From the NCBI RefSeq assembly GCF_900095225.1, contig NZ_LT607422.1, positions 158,988-222,987 of the forward strand: a stretch of DNA of 64,000 bases. Direction: 5' to 3'. The translations under genes were made by a program, and so were the position numbers. This stretch comes from Pseudomonas sp. UMAB-08. GTDB taxonomy: Bacteria; Pseudomonadota; Gammaproteobacteria; Pseudomonadales; Pseudomonadaceae. Of this stretch, positions 32,054 to 41,137 are shown piece by piece (within the stretch, counting starts at the first letter, position 1; each line of letters begins with the position of its first letter). Under the pieces are notes generated by a model. It had not been told where the DNA came from and made no database searches. It was given only the letters and a program-made list of their open reading frames with translations.

Positions 32054-34129
32054 ATGAGCGAGTTGTCCCACGTCTCCGTCACGGCGCTTAAAGGCGTCGG
32101 CGCGGCCATGGCCGAGAAACTGGCCAAGGTAGGCCTCGAAAATCTTCAGGACGTCCTGTTCCACTTGCCCCTGCGTTATCAGGACCGGACCCGCGTCGTG
32201 CCCATCGGTGCGTTGCGTCCGGGCCAGGACGCAGTGATCGAAGGGGTGGTCAGCGGCGCCGATGTGGTCATGGGCAAGCGCCGCAGCCTGCTGGTGCGCC
32301 TGGGCGACGGCACGGGCACGCTCAGCCTGCGCTTTTATCACTTCAGCAATGCGCAAAAGGAGGGAATGAAACGCGGCACCCATTTGCGCTGCTACGGTGA
32401 AGCCAGGCCCGGCGCGTCCGGGCTGGAAATCTATCATCCGGAATACCGCGCACTGACCGACGATGAGCGCATCCCGGTAGAACAGACCCTCACGCCCATT
32501 TATCCAACCACCGAAGGCCTGACTCAGCAGCGTTTGCGCCAGCTGTGCCAGCAAAGCCTGGCGCTGCTGGGCCCCAAAAGTCTGCCTGACTGGCTGCCTG
32601 AAGAGCTGGCCCGCGACTATCAACTGGCGCCGCTGGATGAAGCCATTCGTTATTTGCACCATCCGCCCGCGAACGCCGACCTGGAAGAGCTTGCCCTCGG
32701 CCATCACTGGGCCCAGCACCGCTTGGCATTCGAAGAGTTGCTGACCCATCAGCTGTCGCAGCAGCGCCTGCGTGAAAGCTTGCGGTCGCAGCGCGCACCG
32801 GCATTGCCCAAGGCCACAAAGCTGCCACCACAGTTCCTCGCCAACCTTGGTTTTGCACCCACTGGCGCGCAGCAACGGGTCGGCAACGAAGTCGCTTATG
32901 ACCTGAGCCAGCCAGAACCCATGCTGCGTCTGATTCAGGGCGATGTCGGCGCGGGCAAAACCGTGGTCGCGGCTCTGGCCGCCTTGCAGGCACTGGAAGC
33001 GGGTTATCAGGTGGCGCTGATGGCGCCGACCGAAATTCTGGCTGAACAGCATTACGTCAACTTCAAACGCTGGCTCGAACCCTTGGGCGTTGATGTCGCG
33101 TGGCTGGCTGGCAAGCTCAAGGGCAAAGCCCGGGTCGCCTCGCTGGAGCAAATTGCTGGCGGTACACCCATGGTAGTGGGCACCCATGCGCTGTTTCAGG
33201 ACGAAGTGCAGTTCAAGAATCTGGCGCTGGTCATCATCGATGAACAGCACCGCTTCGGCGTGCAACAGCGTCTGGCCCTCCGCAAAAAGGGCGTCGGCGG
33301 TCTGATGTGCCCGCATCAGCTGATCATGACCGCAACGCCCATCCCGCGCACCCTGGCCATGAGCGCCTACGCCGACCTCGACACCTCGATCCTCGACGAA
33401 CTCCCACCGGGCCGCACACCGGTCAATACTGTGCTGGTGGTCGACAGTCGCCGGGGTGAAGTCGTCGAACGCGTTCGCGCGGCCTGCGCTGAAGGGCGTC
33501 AGGCCTATTGGGTCTGCACCCTGATCGAAGAGTCCGAAGAGCTCACCTGCCAGGCCGCCGAAACCTCATTCGAAGAGTTGACCAGCGCCTTGGGCGAGTT
33601 GCGCGTGGGCTTGATCCACGGGCGCATGAAACCCGCGGAAAAAGCCGCCGTCATGGCCGAGTTCAAACAAGGCGCCTTGCAACTGTTGGTGGCAACCACG
33701 GTGATCGAGGTTGGCGTCGATGTACCCAATGCCAGCCTGATGATTATCGAAAACCCCGAACGTCTGGGCCTGGCGCAATTGCACCAGTTGCGCGGGCGCG
33801 TCGGACGGGGCAGCGCCGCGAGTCATTGTGTATTGCTCTATCATCCACCCCTGTCGCAGATTGGTCGGCAACGACTGGGCATCATGCGCGAGACCAATGA
33901 TGGTTTCGTCATCGCTGAAAAAGATTTAGAACTGCGCGGCCCTGGCGAAATGCTCGGCACCCGGCAGACTGGCTTGCTGCAATTCAAGGTCGCCGACCTG
34001 ATGCGCGACGCAGACCTGTTGCCAGCCGTCAGGGACGCCGCACAAGCCTTGCTCGAACGCTGGCCCCAACATGTAAGCCCACTGCTGGAGCGCTGGCTGC
34101 GTCATGGCCAGCAATATGGACAGGTATGA
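32054..34129 (+). CDS. recG: ATP-dependent DNA helicase RecG
   Basis: 691-residue helicase that remodels stalled replication forks and branched DNA. N-terminal OB-fold wedge domain (about 1-200), then superfamily 2 motor with Walker A GDVGAGKT (about 296-303), DEQH box (about 393-396), TATPIPRTLAM motif III, and motif VI HQLRGRVGRG. The usual length is 690-693. Co-transcribed with oxyR (8-bp gap). Confidence 0.97.
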   Translation: MSELSHVSVTALKGVGAAMAEKLAKVGLENLQDVLFHLPLRYQDRTRVVPIGALRPGQDAVIEGVVSGADVVMGKRRSLLVRLGDGTGTLSLRFYHFSNAQKEGMKRGTHLRCYGEARPGASGLEIYHPEYRALTDDERIPVEQTLTPIYPTTEGLTQQRLRQLCQQSLALLGPKSLPDWLPEELARDYQLAPLDEAIRYLHHPPANADLEELALGHHWAQHRLAFEELLTHQLSQQRLRESLRSQRAPALPKATKLPPQFLANLGFAPTGAQQRVGNEVAYDLSQPEPMLRLIQGDVGAGKTVVAALAALQALEAGYQVALMAPTEILAEQHYVNFKRWLEPLGVDVAWLAGKLKGKARVASLEQIAGGTPMVVGTHALFQDEVQFKNLALVIIDEQHRFGVQQRLALRKKGVGGLMCPHQLIMTATPIPRTLAMSAYADLDTSILDELPPGRTPVNTVLVVDSRRGEVVERVRAACAEGRQAYWVCTLIEESEELTCQAAETSFEELTSALGELRVGLIHGRMKPAEKAAVMAEFKQGALQLLVATTVIEVGVDVPNASLMIIENPERLGLAQLHQLRGRVGRGSAASHCVLLYHPPLSQIGRQRLGIMRETNDGFVIAEKDLELRGPGEMLGTRQTGLLQFKVADLMRDADLLPAVRDAAQALLERWPQHVSPLLERWLRHGQQYGQV

Positions 34130-34205
34130 AGAGTGTGCGTCGATAACGACGCCGGATAACTAAGCTGGTTATACTCCCTAAATTGTAACAATCTGGATAC
34201 AAGTC

Positions 34206-35600
34206 ATGACAGAAGTTGCCTTCGCCGATGCAACCCCGCCCGCTCCGTCTGTCATTCGGGCGCTGTTCGGCAAATTAGCCGTCAGCTACCGGGAAGTCAT
34301 GGATGACACGAGCCTTCCTGCCTCGCAGAGAGTCCAGGCCGTACTCCTCGGCGACGCCGTTGGCGCGCTGCTGGTCCTGTTTCCGCAGAGCCATCTGCTG
34401 GACCTCAACCGTCTCGCCGAGTTGACTGGACGCACGCTGACCGCCATTCCTCAAGAACGCCTCGATCGCATGCTCGGTAAATTCAACCAGAGCATGCTGC
34501 CTGGCCTGCCTGCGCTGAACGGCTCACCGTGCCTGTACGAAGAGCGATTGCTGGAAGAGCCGACGCTGCTGATCAATTCCGGCGAACCGGGCCTGTTGCT
34601 GGAAATCTCCAGCGAGGCCTTCAAAGGCATGATGAGCAAAGCCAGCGCGGCAACGTTCGGCGAACCATTGAGCTTGATCCGGCCCAACCTTGACCGCCCG
34701 GACGATGACCGCGAGGAAATCATCCAGGCGATGCACGCCTTCACCGCACGTCGCATTCAGCAACGTCTGGAAGAGACGCTGGAAATTCCACCGCTGGCCG
34801 AGACCGCGCAAAAAATCATCAAGCTGCGGGTCGATCCCAACGCCACGATTGACGACATCACCGGCGTGGTCGAGACCGACCCGGCGTTGGCGGCACAGGT
34901 GGTCAGCTGGGCCGCTTCGCCTTACTACGCGTCGCCCGGCAAGATCCGCTCGGTGGAAGACGCCATCGTCCGCGTGCTTGGCTTCGACCTGGTGATCAAC
35001 CTGGCCTTGGGTCTGGCGCTTGGGAAAACCCTGAGCCTGCCCAAGGACCATCCGCAACACACCACGCCTTACTGGCAGCAGTCGATCTACACTGCGGCCG
35101 TGATCGAAGGCCTGACCCGCGCCATGCCTCGGGCACAGCGTCCGGAAGCCGGTCTGACGTACCTCGCCGGTTTGCTGCACAACTTCGGTTACCTGCTGCT
35201 GGCCCACGTCTTCCCACCGCATTTCTCGCTGATCTGCCGCCATCTGGAGGTCAATCCGCACCTGTGCCACAGCTACGTCGAGCAGCATTTGCTGGGCATC
35301 AGCCGCGAACAGATCGGTGCCTGGCTGATGCGCTACTGGGATATGCCTGAGGAGTTGGCCACGGCGCTGCGCTTCCAGCACGATCCGTCCTACGCTGGCG
35401 CTCATTGCGAGTACGCGAATCTGGTGTGCCTGTCGGTGCGCTTGCTGCGTAAAAACGGCATCGGTTCAGGGCCGGAAGAGGACATCCCGGACGAACTGTT
35501 CGAACGCTTGGGTCTGCCGCGCGAAAAAGCCGAAGAGTCGGTGAAAAAGGTACTGGAAGCCGAAGTACTGTTGCGCGAACTGGCGTCGCAATTCGCTTAA
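34206..35600 (+). CDS. YbaK-like domain fused to HDOD domain protein
   Basis: 464-residue two-domain protein. The N-terminal part (about 1-165) resembles the YbaK/aminoacyl-tRNA deacylase fold (QRVQAVLLGDAVGALLVLFP, LLDLNRLAELTGRTLTAIPQE); the C-terminal part (about 195-400) is an HDOD domain (ETAQKIIKLRVDPNATIDDITGVVETDP...) of the type linked to signalling and motility control. The intact YbaK catalytic residues cannot be confirmed here. It starts 76 bp after recG. Pseudomonads carry this gene beside recG as I recall; function unknown. Confidence 0.82.
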   Translation: MTEVAFADATPPAPSVIRALFGKLAVSYREVMDDTSLPASQRVQAVLLGDAVGALLVLFPQSHLLDLNRLAELTGRTLTAIPQERLDRMLGKFNQSMLPGLPALNGSPCLYEERLLEEPTLLINSGEPGLLLEISSEAFKGMMSKASAATFGEPLSLIRPNLDRPDDDREEIIQAMHAFTARRIQQRLEETLEIPPLAETAQKIIKLRVDPNATIDDITGVVETDPALAAQVVSWAASPYYASPGKIRSVEDAIVRVLGFDLVINLALGLALGKTLSLPKDHPQHTTPYWQQSIYTAAVIEGLTRAMPRAQRPEAGLTYLAGLLHNFGYLLLAHVFPPHFSLICRHLEVNPHLCHSYVEQHLLGISREQIGAWLMRYWDMPEELATALRFQHDPSYAGAHCEYANLVCLSVRLLRKNGIGSGPEEDIPDELFERLGLPREKAEESVKKVLEAEVLLRELASQFA

Positions 35601-35607
35601 ACAGTCA

Positions 35608-35680
35608 CACCCTGCAGGAGAGACCCCGTTTGCTGCGCGACAGCGCAATGTCGAAGACGGGGCAACATCTCCTGCAGGTG
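35608..35680. terminator. Nested inverted repeat between convergent genes
   Basis: A 13-bp outer arm (35608-35621, one bulge) pairs with 35668-35680, and an inner CCCCGT (35624-35629) pairs with ACGGGG (35657-35662). The loop holds GCGC-GACA-GCGC. It is a large multi-level hairpin between the HDOD gene and the convergent gene at 35684; it has no T-run, so it may act as a RNA-stability element or barrier rather than a classic terminator. Confidence 0.55.
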
Positions 35681-35683
35681 ATC

Positions 35684-36061
35684 TCAGACCGCTTTCTTCT
35701 TCGGCTTGAGGAACTTGGTCAAGCCCTGAAACCAGATCACCAGGCCCGGATTACCCGTGATATGGATGTCCTTGTCCTGAATCCCCTGCATAAACGCCAA
35801 TTGCTTGTTTTTAGCCCGCATCGTGGCGAAACCGAACGCAGCATCCTTGAACGAAATCGAGAACGCTGGCTCAGCGATCACGCCTGGACGGCTGATGAGG
35901 CGCTGGCCGCTCACGACGAAATGGCGCGCGACCGTGCCGTCGAACGTCTGCAGCTGGAAGGTCAATTCTTTACCGGCCAATTGATTCTGAAAAGCGGGAT
36001 TGTTGCGGCTGGCTTTGGCCATCATTCGGCCGAGCATCCACAGGAGAAAACGAAATTTCAT
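35684..36061 (-). CDS. SCP2-like small protein
   Basis: 125-residue protein. The central segment GKELTFQLQTFDGTVARHFVVSGQ and KDKDIHITGNPGLVIWFQGL resembles SCP2 sterol-carrier-like domains in size and strand pattern, suggesting a lipid-binding role. It lies in the position where pseudomonad annotations carry such a gene next to recG and hupA as I recall. The ATG at 36061 (MKFRFLLW) gives the usual start; a codon two residues upstream is possible. Start has no strong ribosome site. Function unproved. Confidence 0.65.
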   Translation of the reverse strand: MKFRFLLWMLGRMMAKASRNNPAFQNQLAGKELTFQLQTFDGTVARHFVVSGQRLISRPGVIAEPAFSISFKDAAFGFATMRAKNKQLAFMQGIQDKDIHITGNPGLVIWFQGLTKFLKPKKKAV

Positions 36062-36314
36062 GCACACAGCCTCAACGGGGACGCCGCTCAGGTCAAAAGC
36101 GGCCAGCGGCGCAGTGTAGCGGTTTGCAGCACCTGCAACAGTAGTGAAATGTTACTCGATCGGCGAGGATCGCTACTGGAACCAGATTGTTCGACAATTT
36201 CAGGTCAGCACACCCCACCTTTTTCAATGCAAAAAAATAGGCACCCAACCTGCCAACCCGATTGGTATGCCCATTTTTTGCTGCTGCTCGCCTCCCGCTG
36301 AGGCGTCGAGCAGA

Positions 36315-36590
36315 TTAAGGATTAACGCTGTCTTTCAAAAATTTGCCAGGTTTGAAGGCCACGGTGTTGCTCGCCTTGATTTTGACTGGCTCACCGGTTT
36401 GCGGGTTTTTGCCGGTGCGGGCACCGCGGTGACGCTGCAAGAAGGTGCCGAATCCCACCAAGGTGACGCTGTCTTTACGATGCAGTGCGCCGGTGATCTC
36501 TTCAAGCACTGCGTTGAGTACCTTGTTGGCTTGTTCTTTAGTGAGATCCGCTTTTTCAGCAATGGCGGCTGCGAGTTCTGGTTTACGCAT
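36315..36590 (-). CDS. hupA: HU-family DNA-binding protein
   Basis: 91-residue histone-like protein, start MRKPELAAAIAEKADLT, with VTLVGFGTFLQRHRGARTGKNP the DNA-bending arm and the sequence NTVAFKPGKFLKD at the end. It shapes the nucleoid. The start at 36590 is the conserved one; the upstream open frame adds a non-HU leader. The hupA symbol is by context (beside the rubredoxin genes) and similarity. It lies on the same strand as the SCP2-like gene, 253 bp away. Confidence 0.92.
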   Translation of the reverse strand: MRKPELAAAIAEKADLTKEQANKVLNAVLEEITGALHRKDSVTLVGFGTFLQRHRGARTGKNPQTGEPVKIKASNTVAFKPGKFLKDSVNP

Positions 36591-36779
36591 ATAAAGCCTC
36601 TTTGACGTTTTTTTGTTGTTATGTCCGTGCTGTTCTTCCCGAACAGCGACCAAGGCGCCGCAACAGCTCTACTATGCGGCAGACGAGAATGAGGATGGCA
36701 TGCCGTCGGGGCCCGCGCCAGCCTGTGCGCGACGTTTGTAGAAACAAAAACGGGGCTTATCCGACAGAACGACCCGTAT

Positions 36780-37928
36780 TTACGCCAAGAGGGGCGGCAA
36801 ACCTTTGTTCAGGGCCATTTTTTCCATAACGGCGGTGCCGGTCAGGGCGTAACCCAGCAGGTTGCCGCTGGCGTCGCGGCACAGGGCCTTGATATCGGCA
36901 CCCTGCCCTTCAACGGTCCAAACCCCTTCCATGCCGCGCGGTACGGGTGAAACCACCAATGGACACACCGGGGTTTTTACGGTGATCGGCATAGGGCCAT
37001 AACTGACCGCAGTCGGGTTGCCGGCAAGGGTTTGCGCCAGTGCACGCGCGCAGCTCATCAGCGGCATGACGTAGAGCAGATTCAAGCCATCGACTTCCGC
37101 GCAGTCGCCCAGCGCGAAGATATTGGCGTGGGATGTCTGCAAATGACGATCGACCACAATCCCGCGACCGGTCTGCAATCCTGCTGCAGCGGCCAGATCG
37201 ACACGCGGACGCAAGCCAATGGCTGAGACCACCACGTCACACGGGAGCACTTCTCCATCGGAAAGGTGGGCCTCCAGCCCCTGCTCGGTACGTAGCAGGC
37301 GCGTCAGCACCGGCCCCAGGTGGAAACGCGCACCCAGCTCTTCCAGGCCTGCTTGCACCGCAGCAGCGGCTGCCGGGTGAAGTAACGTCGGCATGACTTG
37401 CTCACAAGGCGCAACCAGGTCCACTTCATAGCCACCGATGATCAGGTCGTTGGCGAACTCGCAACCAATCAAACCGGCGCCCAGCAGCAGCACCCGATGT
37501 TTGCCTGCGGCCGCAGCGCGAAACCGTGCGTAATCCTCAAGATCGTTGATCGGGAATATCGCGTCACTGGCATCACCCTCTACAGGGACACGCACGGTTT
37601 CAGCGCCCCAGGCGAGGATCAGGTCGCGGTAGTACACGGCCTCTTCGCCAATCCACAGGCGCTTGTGCCCCGGATCGATGCCGCTGATACGCGTATGAGT
37701 GCGCACTTCGGCTTTCAATTGCTCAGCCATGGCGCCGGGTTCGGCCATGCTCAAGCCATCGGCTTCCTTATTCTTCCCAAAGCCGGTGGAGAGCATTGGC
37801 TTGGAGTAGGAACGTCCGTCATCCGCGGTAATCAGCAGCAGCGGCGTTTCGCCATCGAGCTTGCGAAATTCCCGGGCGAGGTTGTAGCCCGCCAGGCCGG
37901 TGCCTACGATTACGACAGGTGCGTTCAT
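36780..37928 (-). CDS. rubB: Rubredoxin-NAD(+) reductase
   Basis: 382-residue FAD flavoprotein that passes electrons from NADH to rubredoxin. FAD-binding GxGxxG is at VIVGTGLAGYNLAREFRKL near residue 5, the NADH-binding fold at HRVLLLGAGLIGCEFAND, and the C-terminal FAD contact at ANIFALGDCAEVDGLN. The ATG at 37928 (MNAPVVIVG) is preferred over one 24 bp upstream. It is adjacent to the rubredoxin gene (40-bp gap), forming a redox pair for alkane-type or peroxide-reducing enzymes. Confidence 0.95.
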   Translation of the reverse strand: MNAPVVIVGTGLAGYNLAREFRKLDGETPLLLITADDGRSYSKPMLSTGFGKNKEADGLSMAEPGAMAEQLKAEVRTHTRISGIDPGHKRLWIGEEAVYYRDLILAWGAETVRVPVEGDASDAIFPINDLEDYARFRAAAAGKHRVLLLGAGLIGCEFANDLIIGGYEVDLVAPCEQVMPTLLHPAAAAAVQAGLEELGARFHLGPVLTRLLRTEQGLEAHLSDGEVLPCDVVVSAIGLRPRVDLAAAAGLQTGRGIVVDRHLQTSHANIFALGDCAEVDGLNLLYVMPLMSCARALAQTLAGNPTAVSYGPMPITVKTPVCPLVVSPVPRGMEGVWTVEGQGADIKALCRDASGNLLGYALTGTAVMEKMALNKGLPPLLA

Positions 37929-37968
37929 TCGGTTCTCCTGATTGAGGTGCAAAAGGTCGAACGGCAGA

Positions 37969-38136
37969 TCAGCCGATTTCGATCATTTCAAAATCCATTT
38001 TGCCCACACCACAGTCCGGGCACAGCCAGTCCGCAGGCACGTCTTCCCAGCGGGTTCCCGGCGCGATGCCGTCGTCCGGCCAGCCGTCAGCCTCGTTATA
38101 GATCAAGCCACACACAATGCACTGCCACTTCTTCAT
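37969..38136 (-). CDS. rubA: Rubredoxin
   Basis: 55-residue electron carrier with one Fe bound by four cysteines: C6 and C9 (CIVCG) and C39 and C42 (CPDCGVG). The start MKKWQCIVCGLIYNEADGWP at 38136 is canonical; a longer open frame upstream is not conserved. Partner of rubB immediately downstream. Confidence 0.96.
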   Translation of the reverse strand: MKKWQCIVCGLIYNEADGWPDDGIAPGTRWEDVPADWLCPDCGVGKMDFEMIEIG

Positions 38137-38339
38137 CGGTAAATACTCTCGGTTCTCAGGCTGTCCTGGCCCAGGCGGTCGATGGGTAACGCGATTGCCG
38201 CCAGGCTCAGGGCGTTTTGTACTGATCGGGGCGTCCAGATGCAAGCGCGATCGACGCAACAGGGCTGTCCTCAGGGGTCAGGCCCCGCAATCAAACATGC
38301 TAAGCTCGCCGCTTCGACTGTTGCCAATAATTACCCACC

Positions 38340-38915
38340 GTGTCCCACCAACGCCTTCTTCTTGTTGCCCCCGACTGGCTCCAGCAAAATCAGCTGATGG
38401 AGTTGCCCGAGCCTGTAACCCTCGATTGGCTATTCAATCAGGACTCGCTGACCCGCCGTCTCACTCGCCTCTCTGCCAATGGTTTCAGCGTGACCCCGCT
38501 GTTCGAGGGCTGGCAAACCCTGCGCGCGGACGAATGCGCAGCGCTGGACTTGCCCGTTCAAAGCCTTGGCTGGGTGCGCGAGGTGTATTTGCGCGGCAAT
38601 GCCCGGAAGTGGGTCTTTGCCCGTAGCGTCGCGGCACAAAGCGCCCTGCTGGAAGGCGGGCTGAATATGGATGAGCTGGGCACGCGGTCACTGGGCGAGC
38701 TGCTGTTTTGCGACGCGGCGTTCGAACGCGGCGCCCTCGAGGTGTGCCACTACCCTGCCGCGTGGCTGCCCGCTGATGATGCTGTCGAAGGCTTATGGGG
38801 CCGACGCTCATGTTTCAGCCGTGGCGCCTTGAGTCTGTTGGTGGCCGAGGTCTTTCTGCCGAATCTGTGGCACGCGATTGAAGTCGCCGGGCCCGTTGTT
38901 ACGGAGCGTCATTGA
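38340..38915 (+). CDS. ubiC: Chorismate lyase
   Basis: 191-residue enzyme that splits chorismate to 4-hydroxybenzoate and pyruvate, the first step of ubiquinone synthesis. Segments LDWLFNQDSLTRRL, GWVREVYLRGNARKWVFARS and LFCDAAFERGALEVCHY match UbiC. The start is GTG at 38340 without a clear ribosome site, so an alternative downstream start cannot be excluded. Its stop overlaps the ubiA start by 1 nt (TGATG). Confidence 0.93.
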   Translation: MSHQRLLLVAPDWLQQNQLMELPEPVTLDWLFNQDSLTRRLTRLSANGFSVTPLFEGWQTLRADECAALDLPVQSLGWVREVYLRGNARKWVFARSVAAQSALLEGGLNMDELGTRSLGELLFCDAAFERGALEVCHYPAAWLPADDAVEGLWGRRSCFSRGALSLLVAEVFLPNLWHAIEVAGPVVTERH

Positions 38916-39805
38916 TGTACCTGAGCCTGCTTAAATCGCTGAACCGCCTGAATCCAAGGGCCTGGGACTTTATCCAGCTGACCCGCGTCGACAAACCCAT
39001 CGGCATTTACCTGCTGCTGTGGCCGACCCTGTGGGCGCTGTGGATCGCGGCCAAGGGCGTGCCGTCTTTGAGCAATCTGCTGATTTTCGTGATCGGCGTG
39101 ATTCTGATGCGTGCCGCCGGTTGCGTGATCAATGACTTCGCCGACCGTAAAGTCGACGGCCACGTCAAACGTACCGAGCAGCGCCCGCTGGTCAGCGGCA
39201 AGGTCAGCTCGCGTGAAGCGTTGGTGTTGTTCGCGGTGCTGGTGGGCTTGAGTTTTCTCCTGGTGTTGCTCACCAACTCGCTGACCGTCTGGCTGTCGTT
39301 CGGCGGTCTGGCACTGGCGGCGTGCTACCCCTTCATGAAGCGCTACACCTACTACCCGCAGGTGGTACTGGGTGCAGCGTTTTCGTGGGGCATGCCGATG
39401 GCGTTCACCGCCGAGACCGGCGACCTGCCAGCAGCGGCCTGGTTGCTGTACATCGCTAACCTGCTGTGGACTGTGGGCTACGACACCTACTACGCGATGA
39501 CCGACCGCGAAGACGACCTGAAAATCGGGGTCAAATCCACGGCAGTGCTGTTCGGCGACGCCGACCGCGTGATTATTCTGGGTTTGCAGGGCCTGGCGCT
39601 GGGCTGTCTGCTGCTGGCCGGATCACGCTTTGAGCTGGGCACGTGCTTCCACCTGGGTCTGCTGGTGGCCGCCGGGTGCTTTGTCTGGGAGTTCTGGTAC
39701 ACGCGCAATCGTGAGCCGCAACGCTGCTTCAAGGCGTTTTTGCATAACCATTGGGCGGGGCTGGCCATTTTTGTCGGCATCGTCGCCGATTATGCACTGC
39801 GTTAA
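38915..39805 (+). CDS. ubiA: 4-hydroxybenzoate octaprenyltransferase
   Basis: 296-residue inner-membrane prenyltransferase with about nine hydrophobic segments. The first aspartate motif NDFADRKVDGHVKRT and the second, DREDDLKIGVKSTA, bind the Mg-prenyl diphosphate. It adds the polyprenyl tail to 4-hydroxybenzoate from UbiC. The ATG at 38915 overlaps the ubiC stop; a TTG three bases earlier is less likely. Confidence 0.96.
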   Translation: MYLSLLKSLNRLNPRAWDFIQLTRVDKPIGIYLLLWPTLWALWIAAKGVPSLSNLLIFVIGVILMRAAGCVINDFADRKVDGHVKRTEQRPLVSGKVSSREALVLFAVLVGLSFLLVLLTNSLTVWLSFGGLALAACYPFMKRYTYYPQVVLGAAFSWGMPMAFTAETGDLPAAAWLLYIANLLWTVGYDTYYAMTDREDDLKIGVKSTAVLFGDADRVIILGLQGLALGCLLLAGSRFELGTCFHLGLLVAAGCFVWEFWYTRNREPQRCFKAFLHNHWAGLAIFVGIVADYALR

Positions 39806-39847
39806 CCGCCAGAATTCAAGCAGACGGCTAACGCAACAGCCTGGCGC

Positions 39848-40225
39848 TTAATGCTTGGCGGCGTGCCACATGTCCATTTTGCCGTCGCCCATCATGTCTC
39901 CCGCTTTTTTGTCCATTTTGAAGGTGTAGAGCGGTTTGCCGTCGTAGGCCCACTGCATCTTGCCGTCGTCACGCTTGATCATTGTCCACTCGCCAGCAGC
40001 CTTGCCATCGGCAGGCGCCATCAGGGGTGGCCAGCTTTCAGCGCACGAGCCATTGCACATTGACTTACCGTCAGCGTCCTTGTCGAAGGTGTACAGCGTC
40101 ATCCCCTTCTGATCGACCATCATTCCATTCTTGACCATGGCAGGGTCCGCAGCGAACGCCATCCCGGACGAAGCCAGGGCCGCCGCGGTGAACACGCCAA
40201 GCAAGGTTTTCGAGATTTTAGTCAT
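39848..40225 (-). CDS. Secreted repeat (COG4315) protein
   Basis: 125-residue exported protein. Signal peptide MTKISKTLLGVFTAAALASSGMAFA, then two repeats of the secreted-repeat type: MTLYTFDKDADGKSMCNGSC-AESWPP and AYDGKPLYTFKMDKKAGDM. Such small proteins are common near phosphate and stress genes but their role is unknown. The start is taken at the signal peptide. Convergent with ubiA; divergent from phoB. Confidence 0.82.
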   Translation of the reverse strand: MTKISKTLLGVFTAAALASSGMAFAADPAMVKNGMMVDQKGMTLYTFDKDADGKSMCNGSCAESWPPLMAPADGKAAGEWTMIKRDDGKMQWAYDGKPLYTFKMDKKAGDMMGDGKMDMWHAAKH

Positions 40226-40305
40226 TTGGATGCATCCTCTTTTTGTTTTAAGAGCGAGCTCTAAGCTTAGACCCAAAATACGCAGGCATACTGGCCATCC
40301 CCAGG

Positions 40306-40323
40306 CTGTCACACGACTGCAAT
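40306..40323 (+). promoter_or_regulatory. Pho box before phoB
   Basis: CTGTCAC - ACGA - CTGCAAT (40306-40323): two 7-nt half sites with the 4-nt spacer of the Pho-box consensus CTGTCAT-N4-CTGTCAT. A TATCTA -10-like hexamer (40332-40337) lies 8 bp downstream, the usual activator spacing. It supports autogenous PhoB control of phoBR. Confidence 0.72.
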
Positions 40324-40375
40324 AATTCCGTTATCTAATGCGGCTCAAGACAGTTAAATGACAAGAGGACCGAGC

Positions 40376-41065
40376 ATGGCTGGCAGGAGCATTCTGATAG
40401 TTGACGACGAAGCGCCTATTCGCGAAATGATCGCCGTTGCGTTGGAAATGGCCGGCTACGATTGCATGGAAGCCGAAAACTCCCAGCAAGCCCATGCCAT
40501 CATCGTTGACCGCAAACCGGACCTGATTTTGCTCGACTGGATGCTGCCTGGCACTTCGGGCATCGAATTGGCCCGCAGGCTCAAGCGCGACGAGCTGACC
40601 GGGGACATCCCGATCATCATGCTTACCGCCAAGGGTGAAGAGGACAACAAGATCCAGGGCCTGGAAGTCGGCGCCGACGACTACATCACCAAACCGTTCT
40701 CACCCCGCGAACTGGTCGCACGCCTCAAGGCTGTGTTACGCCGCGCCGGGCCGAGCGATGTCGAAGCACCGATTGAAGTCGGCGGCCTGTTACTCGATCC
40801 GATCAGCCACCGCGTCACCATCGACGGCAAACCCGCGGAAATGGGCCCGACCGAATACCGTTTGCTGCAATTTTTCATGACCCACCAGGAGCGTGCCTAC
40901 ACCCGTGGTCAATTGCTCGATCAGGTGTGGGGCGGCAACGTGTATGTCGAAGAGCGCACCGTAGACGTGCATATCCGACGCCTGCGCAAAGCCCTCGGCG
41001 ACGCCTACGAGAATCTGGTTCAAACTGTTCGCGGCACTGGTTACCGTTTTTCTACCAAGAGCTGA
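40376..41065 (+). CDS. phoB: Phosphate regulon response regulator PhoB
   Basis: 229-residue OmpR-type regulator. Receiver domain 1-120 with the phosphoacceptor D54 (LILLDWMLPG), switch residues MLTAKGEE and K-P at the end, then the winged helix (about 130-229, HRVTIDGKPAEMGPTEYRLLQFFM). PhoR phosphorylates it on phosphate limitation and it then binds Pho boxes. The start at 40376 (MAGRSILIVDD) is the family start. Same strand as phoR, 72-bp gap. Confidence 0.97.
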   Translation: MAGRSILIVDDEAPIREMIAVALEMAGYDCMEAENSQQAHAIIVDRKPDLILLDWMLPGTSGIELARRLKRDELTGDIPIIMLTAKGEEDNKIQGLEVGADDYITKPFSPRELVARLKAVLRRAGPSDVEAPIEVGGLLLDPISHRVTIDGKPAEMGPTEYRLLQFFMTHQERAYTRGQLLDQVWGGNVYVEERTVDVHIRRLRKALGDAYENLVQTVRGTGYRFSTKS

Positions 41066-41137
41066 TCCCGCGCGTCTTTAGCGCGTTGGCTGCTGACAGG
41101 CCTGATTGACCGCCCACTCGACAAGGATGCGTTTTAA

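Noticed and set aside
32042..33316. Long minus-strand frame of 424 codons opposite recG
   Set aside because: Antisense shadow; recG is intact on the plus strand.
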